From the IMG/VR virus record IMGVR_UViG_3300022918_000011, positions 18,689-82,688 of that record: a DNA stretch of 64,000 nucleotides; one strand, 5' to 3'. This stretch comes from a virus. Positions 41,282 to 50,000 of the stretch are shown here, piece by piece. The position numbers were made by a program, and so were the translations under genes. The number at the start of each line of letters is the position of its first letter. Within the stretch, counting starts at the first letter, position 1. The notes beneath the pieces are model-generated. The model searched no databases and was not told where the DNA came from. It worked only from the letters and a program-made list of their open reading frames with translations.

Positions 41282-42405
41282 TACTTGACCCTCATGTAAA
41301 GTTGAGAAGTGGCGACTGGCAGACCGACGTAACGGTCGTAGGTCATCGTCAGGACAGCGGCTAACCCCGATGGGCCTGTAACCAACAGCCTTGTCCCATC
41401 AGTGCAGATGCTGGTTATCGAGCCGGTTAATCCGGCAAGGGTCAGCTTGGTGTAATTTATGAAGTCATTAGAGGCCAGTATCACGCCCTGGTCACCAGCC
41501 ACAATGGCAAGACCCTCGTACAAGAAGCCGGTTCTTAGAAGTTCGTTAGCGGCCAGCGCGGGGGTTATCGTGCGCGCTGTTGCGGTAGTGCTATCATTAC
41601 CCGCTGATAAAACCCCGACGTTTGTGTTACCGATAAAGGTAAACGATGGATTACTGGTGTAGAGAATAGTGTTTATCACCGTGCCAGCGGAGAATGATCC
41701 CAGCGAGGTCCAGCTCGCGCCGTCGGTACTGTAAAGGTTGTTGGCCTGGCTGCTGTAGTAGCTGTAGGAAACGATACCAGCGTAGGCGTTAAGCGCGGAT
41801 ACGTTAGCCACACCAGTTTGCACTTGTTGCCAAGTAAGACCGGCGTCGAAGCTTCTGTAAACAATTGTTGCAGTAGCGATCATGAACACAGACCACAACG
41901 GAACAAACGTAACCCGCGTGGCGGCAATCGTAGCTGACGTGATTGCAGTCCACGTAATACCGTCCGCGCTGCGGTAGACGTTGATGCCGTTCACGGCAAC
42001 AAAGACACTCATAGCGAAAGTGATATCGAACCCCATCCCGCTATTACCAATGCTGGTGCGCTTAACCCACGTCAAGCCGTCCGCTGACGTGTAAGAAAAC
42101 CCGTCATTGCCAAGCCCTACAAAGGTACCGTTACCGTAGGCGCATTTAACCAGGGAGACAGTGCCTAGTCCGTTCTGAGCGCCGGTTAACTTTGTCCAAG
42201 CAATGTTATCGGCCCTGCGCACCCCCTTTACCATGTATTTTGCGTACACGTCGGGGTAGTTGGCTTCCTCGTTCTTTAGCTGGAAACCTGACTTAAGGAA
42301 CGTCATACCATCCATTTCGATCAGCGACTCTCGCTGATTACCCATATAGATACACTCACCCAGCTCAACCCCACCACCCCCCAACTGCGAAGAAAGACTG
42401 AACAT
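41281..42405 (-). CDS. beta-propeller tail protein, possible receptor-binding protein (copy 1)
   Basis: A 374-residue protein with the same plan as its downstream neighbour: LGGGGVELG start, a shared segment SLIEMDGMTFLKSGFQL and EANYPDVYAKY, then S-x-DG-x-x-W repeats (SADGLTWVK, SADGITWTA, STDGASWTS) and a final LYMRVK. The repeat loops differ between copies, as expected if each binds a different receptor. One-base overlaps on both sides. Confidence 0.75.
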   Translation of the reverse strand: MFSLSSQLGGGGVELGECIYMGNQRESLIEMDGMTFLKSGFQLKNEEANYPDVYAKYMVKGVRRADNIAWTKLTGAQNGLGTVSLVKCAYGNGTFVGLGNDGFSYTSADGLTWVKRTSIGNSGMGFDITFAMSVFVAVNGINVYRSADGITWTAITSATIAATRVTFVPLWSVFMIATATIVYRSFDAGLTWQQVQTGVANVSALNAYAGIVSYSYYSSQANNLYSTDGASWTSLGSFSAGTVINTILYTSNPSFTFIGNTNVGVLSAGNDSTTATARTITPALAANELLRTGFLYEGLAIVAGDQGVILASNDFINYTKLTLAGLTGSITSICTDGTRLLVTGPSGLAAVLTMTYDRYVGLPVATSQLYMRVK

Positions 42406-43107
42406 TTAGACCTCCCAGTCCGTGCCGTTGAAGATGAATGTGATGTTGGCGTCAAGGTTGTAGCTGACCGAGGTGTCGCTTTTCTTCGGACCCTTGATCA
42501 GCGCGCCATCTGTGGTCTGGATGATCGGTGTGACCAGCAGCGACTTGGAGAACTCAACCGTGGCACCGACGGCCAAGCCCGCCTTCAGTGGCAGCGATAC
42601 CGTGGTCACCGTGGTACCCAGCCAGTACGAATGCCCGACGATAGCTCTGAACGCGCCCGTCTGGGTTGCGTCCATTGTGACGATGGTTCCCCACTCGACG
42701 GCAGTACCGGCAGCGTTCACCACCAGAGGGCGGCCCGCCTTACCTACCAGGCTAGGCAGTCCAGCAGCGCTACCGATGGCGGCTGCCACTGCTTCAGCTG
42801 CCTCCTTGTACGCTTTGGCAGCGTCCCGGTAGCCCTGCGTGGTCGTCACGGCCTGCGCGGCTGCGTCTGCCGATGCCAACGCTGCCGTTGCTGCCTGGCC
42901 TGCGGTCAGCGCGTACGCAGCGCACACAGCGATCGCTGCAATGATCCAGGTCACCGCCTGGTTGATCTGCACGCCCAACGGCGGCAGCGCTGCGAGGAAC
43001 GGGTCAGCCAACAGGTTGAACGCTGTCTTGCCGTCTTTACGCTGGGGTGCTGGCGGTACTACCGACACCACCGGCGTTGTGGGAAGCACTGGGATCGTAA
43101 CCGCCAT
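42406..43107 (-). CDS. tail-associated protein with Ala-rich helical segment
   Basis: A 233-residue protein. After a Pro/Val-rich start (MAVTIPVLPTTPVVSVVPPA) there is a hydrophobic stretch (VTWIIAAIAVCAAYALTAGQ), then an Ala-rich coiled coil and a beta-rich C-terminus ending FIFNGTDWEV, a form common in fibre-like proteins. The ATG at 43107 has AAGGAG upstream and follows the previous stop directly; the frame is open to 43149. Probably tail tip or fibre attachment. Confidence 0.6.
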   Translation of the reverse strand: MAVTIPVLPTTPVVSVVPPAPQRKDGKTAFNLLADPFLAALPPLGVQINQAVTWIIAAIAVCAAYALTAGQAATAALASADAAAQAVTTTQGYRDAAKAYKEAAEAVAAAIGSAAGLPSLVGKAGRPLVVNAAGTAVEWGTIVTMDATQTGAFRAIVGHSYWLGTTVTTVSLPLKAGLAVGATVEFSKSLLVTPIIQTTDGALIKGPKKSDTSVSYNLDANITFIFNGTDWEV

Positions 43108-43108
43108 A

Positions 43109-44023
43109 TCAAACCACTCCTTCAATTCTGAGGTTATATGACGACTCAATAGGTCCGTCGATAGTTACCGTGAAGTCCTTATAGTAACCGTAAATGATTG
43201 TGGATTCGTAGCCATCATAGCCAATCCACACGCATGTGATCGCACGCAGCTTGGCGAGCTTCTTCTGGACCCGGCTGATGTCAGCTGTATCCAGGTCACA
43301 ATCGAAGTCACCGAACTTGGAGAACCCTCGCTCTACCATGCTGGTGACGCCGAACTCGTCGGTGTCCTTCTTGGTGTAATCGAGGATGCCGATGGAAGAC
43401 CCGTAGCACGCGACGCCGATGTCCTCGATGTCACCAAGCGAGACAGAGCCGACCTCAGCGTTCGCCCCAACCCCAGCCGTTACCACGATCCGGATGTTCG
43501 CGCCCGGGTACGGAGGCAGGTTGCTGATGATGAAGTCGGACTTGTTCGCGAACGGCGCGAAGAAGTAGCTGTACCAGTCGAAGACCTCATCGTTGGGGTC
43601 AGACATGGTCTCGATGTGTGTGTAGACGATGCCGTCCGTGGGGTCTTCTACTGTGACCTTCACAGTGGTGGCAGCCACGTTGAACATGGCCACCGACGTC
43701 ACCGCGGTGCCTGGCGTCAACAGGACTTCAATCGAGGTTGGGTTCGACGTGATGGTCTGCACCATGTCGTCGAACATCCGCCACCGGTTAGTTGCCCCGA
43801 TAAGCAGCCACTTGGTTGCCGCCGACACGCCCGTCTCCGGGTTCACGTCGGTGGTCGCCGTCATGGCCAGCATCGCCTTGTAGACCTTGTGGTTGTAGAT
43901 CACCTGGTCGCCGATGGCGCGGATGGCCGGCACCGTCCACACAGGGAAGTCGGTTTCAGCCACGTTGCTGGAGACGAGCATCCCGTAGGTATACTCGACT
44001 GGTTCAATAACCTGCATTGCCAT
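43109..44023 (-). CDS. tail tip protein, probable
   Basis: A 304-residue protein directly after the tape measure gene, sharing one base (TAATG), which sets the start at 44023. The N-terminal part has AIGDQVIYNHKVYKAMLAMT, like the small carbohydrate-binding modules used in tail proteins. The rest is beta-rich. By order it should be the distal tail or tip; no family recognised. Confidence 0.6.
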   Translation of the reverse strand: MAMQVIEPVEYTYGMLVSSNVAETDFPVWTVPAIRAIGDQVIYNHKVYKAMLAMTATTDVNPETGVSAATKWLLIGATNRWRMFDDMVQTITSNPTSIEVLLTPGTAVTSVAMFNVAATTVKVTVEDPTDGIVYTHIETMSDPNDEVFDWYSYFFAPFANKSDFIISNLPPYPGANIRIVVTAGVGANAEVGSVSLGDIEDIGVACYGSSIGILDYTKKDTDEFGVTSMVERGFSKFGDFDCDLDTADISRVQKKLAKLRAITCVWIGYDGYESTIIYGYYKDFTVTIDGPIESSYNLRIEGVV

Positions 44024-47000
44024 TATAACGATTCCTCTGGAATGCCGGTCTGATCCCACCGTGGCAGGGTGTCAGTGTTGGTCGCGGTACGCGAAGTCCA
44101 TTTGGCGATAGATTTCAGAGCTTGTTTGATCTCCGCGATGTCACCTTCCATCGTGTCGACTCGGCCGCTACCGCTGCCCCCGCCGGAGATAGAAGCCCGC
44201 ACGCCCAGCACACCGCCGATGTTGGTCAGCGGCATGATCGCTTCCGGACCAGACTCGGCCATCAGCGATTCGTCGAAGTGCGTAGGAGTGCGGACTACAC
44301 CGCTGCCCATGAACGCGCCACCGGTTGCGTACTTCTTGCCGCCGGCTTCCACACTGCCAGCGATGGCAGCTGCCACCTGGGCTGCGCTCATGGCACCCGA
44401 AGCGATCTGGCCAGTCCAGAAGGCCAAGCCCGCAGCATCTGCACCTCGGCCGAGCGACGCCTGGTAGGCAGCCTCCACCGAGCTGTTCAGGTAGTTGGAG
44501 CCTGCCGAGCCGTCGGTGCCGCCGTTACCACTTGCCGAGCCGGCGATTGCACCGGGTAGCTTGTCGTAAGCCAGCCCGTTGTTCAGGGCGTCTGTCCACG
44601 CTGCCTGGCCTGCCGCGTCTGCGTCCCGGCCGAGCACCGCTTGATAGACGCTGTTCACCAGTGTGGCGTTGTTCAGTGAAGTGTTGGCAGCCGCCGAGTT
44701 CGAAGATGCCAGGATCGCCGCGACGACCGCTTGGTTCATGCGGTCAACAGCGTCCTTGACCGTCAGGACCGTGGTGTCCACGCCGTTCAGCGCGTCCATC
44801 TGGGCCTGCGCGTAATCGATCTGCGCGTCGAAGGCTTTCATCTGCAGGTCGTAGGTGTCTTCAGCTGCTTTGAGCTGATCCTTCAACGACTGCAGGGTCT
44901 TCTCGGCGGTGGTCAGCTGCGCGCCGTTGGTAAGGCTAAGCTCCTCGACGACGTTTGCTGTGGTGCCTTGGGCAAACAGGAAGTCGACCAGCGAGCTATA
45001 CGTGTCAGTGGTGTTGGCAGCGACCGCGTCGAGAGCGTCTTCCAGACCTTTGAAGTCTGCCAGGCTGCCGCCGGAGCGAGATGTCTTCAGCGCAGACTGC
45101 AGAACATCCTGCGCCTGGCCATAAGTGACCCGCCCGGTGACGTCCATCGAGTTGCGCAGCGTCTTCAGCGCGTTGGCCAGTGAGTTCGAGACGCTGGTCA
45201 AGTCAGAGATCGAGGTGCCGATCGTGTCGACCATGTCGTTAACCGACGTGGTCATCGCGGTGTAGGCTTCGGTCACCGAGTTGCGCTGTGCTTCAACCGC
45301 GCGGCCAACAGCGGCCTGCGCAGCCTGGGCTTTCGCTACGGCTCCGTCTTTGGCCGAATCCAGAATGTCATACACGCCATCAGCGGCGCTGGACATCGCC
45401 ATCATCGCTTCGTACAACGCTTTGCCGGACACGGTGGAGCGGTCGATACCCTCGACCATTTTCCGGAAGCCGTCACGGCTGTTCGGCAGAGCCACACCGA
45501 TCACCGCGAACTGCGCAGCCACCAGTGCCAGGGTGTCAGCCGTCTTCTCACCGTCGCTGTAGAACGCTTCGTAGTAGGCAGCTTGGTTCTCTTGAGCCTG
45601 GTTCGCTGCCTGCTCCATGATGGTGTAGGCAGAAGCAGCATCGGTGGCGTGCTTGGTCAGGGCCAGGAAACCTTCCTGGCCTTTCTCTGTGGTGATGTCC
45701 ATCGACTCGACGAGGTTGCGGAAACCAGCGCGAGTAGTTGGCAACGTGTAGCCGAGCTCTTTGAACTCTTTGTTGACAGCCAAGAGGGTGTCAGCGGCCT
45801 TCTCTTGGTCTGTGAAGAAGTTGTTGTAGTAATCGTTCAGCTGGGTGGCCAGGGTGTCGATGCCACCGGCAGCCGCCGTCAGGGACTCAGCGAGGTGGCC
45901 CCCGGCGATGTCCATCTTGTACAGGCCAACGTTCAGGTTGGTCAGCAGCGCATCAACGCTGATCAGGTTCTGCACGAACGCGGTCAGCTCGACGAAGTCG
46001 TAGCCGTCCAGCTCGCCTTTGGTATCGAGGTTGGCGTTCATGGCCAAGACGATGCTGTCAGCGATGCTGGCGAAGTATTTGTTGATCGCTTCCGTGATCT
46101 GCTCGTCGGTCAGATCGCGTGTGTCGATCTGCACGGCGGCGAAGTTCAGGCCCTGAATGATGTTGTCGTTGACCTTGAAGCCGAGTTTCGTATAGAGGTC
46201 GGTGACGGTGTCGCCAGTGGCCTGGAAGGCGTCGTCCAGCTGGGTAGCCTGTGCTTCCTCAAGCTCGTAGTAGTTCGTGCGCTTCTTGTTGCTGCCGAAC
46301 ATCCCGCCTTTTTTCTTCTGGTACTCGAAGTTCTTGGCGTCCAGTTCGCCATCGACCACGCCCATTTGCAGGCCAGAGCCTTTGGTTTCCCAGGCGCCGG
46401 CGAAGATCTTGGAACCGAAGGCAGCGCCGAGCGCGGCACCGATGATGGTACCGATGCCTGGCAGGATGGAGCCGAGGGCAGCGCCCATGGCTGTACCGCT
46501 GAGGGCCGCCGCTGCCGCTGTACCCAACACGGTACCTGCAACGCCGCCGCCGTAAGCCAACGCGCCGGATACGACCGCACCCTTCACGCCGTTCTCTTGG
46601 TAGCCCTGAATCGCGCCGCCGATACCGCCGATGATGGCGCCGCCACCAGTTGCCGCGCCGCCCCATGTGGAACCGGCAGCACCTGCGCCGACGTTGGAGG
46701 CTGTCGAGGTGTAGACGACGTTGCCTGCGTTGTCGAGCATGACGCCCGCGCCGCCAGAGGCGCTGTTGGCGCTGCCGCCGAGCCAGCTACCCGCCGCCGA
46801 ACTCGCAGCGTTTGTGCCGGTGGAGGCGGTACCGGACTTGAACAGGCTGCTGACATAATCAGAGCCGTTGCTGAACGCACCCTTCACGCCGCCAAAGAAG
46901 CCTTCGCCGGTGTTGAAGCCAGAGGTGACGGCTTTACCGAACCCGCTGGTAGAGACGCTGTAAAGCTGCTTAGCGCCTGACAGCAGTTGTTCAGCCGTCT

Positions 47001-50000
47001 GCGCCGTGGTCGGGCCTGTACCAGCCACTGGAGTTTTCTCGCCGCTGAACAGGTTGCTCAGCAGACCGCCAGCGCCCGAGCTGCCGCCGGTGATCCCGCC
47101 AGTAACGCCGTCACCGCCGGTGATCTTGCTCCAGACCTCGCCGAACCCGCCGGACTTGTTGGTGCCCAGTACCGAGTTGGCGAAGCTGATGACGATAGGT
47201 TTGGTGATGGCCTCGTGAGCCAGCTCAGCGAGTAGCTGCTTGAACCCATCCTTCAGGCTCGATGCGAAGCTGTCGAACCCGCCGTCGATGTTCTTCCAGG
47301 CATCAGCGAACGAGGCGTCTACACGCTCGATAGCCTTGTCTGTCAGCTGGCCCCAGGCCGTCAGTGCTGATTGGTTCTCGTCGTAGGTCTGGCCCAGTTT
47401 GGCCAGGTAGAACGCACCCTTCTCAGCGGTGATAGCGCCGGACGCGATGGCAGCGTTAAGAGCCTCGACGTCCTTGGTGTATTCGCGGGCGAGGGGGATC
47501 GCCTTGTCGTACTCGTCGACCAGCGCCATACCGCGCTGGGCTTTAGCCAGAGCATCAGCTGCCAGCTGGCGGGCGTTGGCCTGGGCGGTTACCTGCGCGG
47601 TCTCGGCGGCGATGACCTCGGCAGACTTGCCGGCCAGCACCTGGTTGATTTGCTTCTGGACGTTGAACGCCTTGAGCGCGGCTTCGCCGGCGTAGACGGC
47701 GAGCGTCTGGTCCTTGTTTTCTTCGGTCTCTTTGCGGATGGAGAACAGGGCTTTCTCCACGTCCTCCATCTGCTTGGCGTTGTTCGCGTCGACGACAGCC
47801 TTGGTCAGCTGACGTTGGGACTCGGCGCTGACATCCAGACCCTTCGAAGTGAACTTCAGGATCTCGTTGGCAACTTCCTGATCGATTGCGAACTGCTGCA
47901 CCGCGTCGGAACCAGCCTTGTAGGCGGCGGCCGAGGCGAGGGAAGCTGTGGTCGAGTTCTGCTGTTTGCCGATGTAGGCATCCAGCTGCTCGACCATGGT
48001 TTGTTCGGGGGTCTTCTTGGCCGCCGACTTGGCAGCTGACCGCGCGGCGGTGTCGATGGACTTCTGCGCGGTGTACTGGGCCTGCTTGGCAGCGGTGAGC
48101 CGGTTGGTAATGTCCAGCTCTTTTTCTTGCGCACGGCCGTTGGAAAGCGTGCCTGCCTCGCGCTGAGCGTTGACCGCGTTCAGTTCTTCCTGCAGACGGG
48201 TGACGTTGTTGGTCAGGTCGGAGATCTTGTCCTTCGGCGGCTGGCCCGCAACCGCCAAGGCGCGTTGGGCTTCTTCCAGCTTCGCGGAGGTCTCGTTCAT
48301 CTTGACGAGAGCCTTGCTGCGAGCAACCTCGGCAGCCACCAGCACCTTGCCTTCACGCTCTACCAGATCCGCGCCGGACTTGTTGTTCTTCATCTGCTCC
48401 AGTTTGGCGAGCGATGCGGTGACGTCGTTCAGTGCCTTGTCGTATTGCTCTGCAGCTGTGCCTTCCTTGACGAACACCGCGTCGCCGGCCTGGCGGGCCG
48501 CACTCATGATGCCGTTGAACGTCGCTTCGATCTGGATGGCGTTCTGAGCAACCGCGTTAAGTGCCTTGGCCTGCTCCTTGATCTGCTCGACCATCGCTTC
48601 CAGCACCAGGCGTTCAGCGATGTAGGCTGACTGCTTGGCGTCGTGGGATTCCGACCAGTCGGACATCGCGTCTTTGCGAGCGTTCTCGGTCCTCAGCTCT
48701 TGCGCTGCCAGGTCCTTGCCCGACACGCTGGCGGCGTCCGCCGCGTTCATCATTTCTTTTGCGGTGCTGCCTATCCCGTCGATCTGCTCTTGGAACGCAG
48801 CGATCTGCTTCTGAGTATCGGCGAGTTTCTTCTTGTTGATGGTCAGCTCGACCTCAACAACCTTCGGCACGTCAAGGCCGCTGGACTTGTAGATTTCCGC
48901 GGTGTCCTGCAGCGTCTTGATCCGAGCCTCAAGCGTGCCGGTAAGCTCTTTCTCGTACTTGATCTGCTCCTGCAGCGCGGTCTTTTCCTTGGCCTTACCG
49001 AACCTGTCCAGCTCGCCTACCAGGTTGGCGTATTCGACCTTCAGGCGGTTGATGCTCTCGGCCTGCGCCACGATGGCAGCGTCGTTGTCCTTGCTGAAGG
49101 CGTTGTAGATCGCGTAGCCGATGCTGCCGATGGCAGCGACCCAGCCCAGCGCACCCATCAGGAACGAGCCAGCGATGGCCAGTCCGTTGATGGCGCGGGC
49201 AGCGACCGAGGCAGCTGTGGTCATGCCGGCGAACCCACGGCTGGCCAACGCTGCCGCGCCGTAGGCACCGGACATCGCCACGTTCGACTGCGAGGTGATG
49301 ACGGCCGTAGCCCCCATCGCCTTGGCGGTTACGTTCGCGCGGGCGCCCAGCTCTGCCAGGCGTGGGGTCAGCTTGCCGATGTCGGTGCTGAGGTTCGTGA
49401 AGCCGGTGCGCAGCGCGCCCAGACCTTTGGATGCCACCAGGCCGCCGATTATGTACATCGCCGCCTCGCCGAACGTCTTGAACTTCTCGATCAGGACATC
49501 CAGCTGGGTGACGACGGTCAGCGAGCTCTGCGACAGCTGATCCATCGAAGCGACGAGCTCGTCTGCACCGACCTTCTGGCCGGTCATAGCGTTCAGGGCT
49601 TCTACCTGGCCGCTGGCGTTGGTGCTGGTTTTGTACGAACCCGGCTTGTTGGTGTTGGCCAAGTCGACAAGACCTTGGGTATCAACAGCCGAGGCGTCGG
49701 TGTTCAGCAGAACCTTGACCGGCTGGGTCAGGTCCAGCAGGGTCTTGGTGATCTTCGCCGAGGTCAGGCGCAGCGTGGCTTCGAACTTGTCGTAGACCTG
49801 AAGCTGCAGCTCCTCGTAGGCCGACATGGTGGTCTTCCAATCCACCTGCAGCGTGTCGGACATCTTGTTGCGCATGCGCTCAGCGGCGCCGGCGACGTTG
49901 TGTTCCAGGGTGAACAGAGCCGCTTCGAGGTTGCTGGCGTTGGCCACCAGCGCCGCGACCGGCGAGGTAGCGTACAGGCCGACCAAGTTCTGGATGTCGG

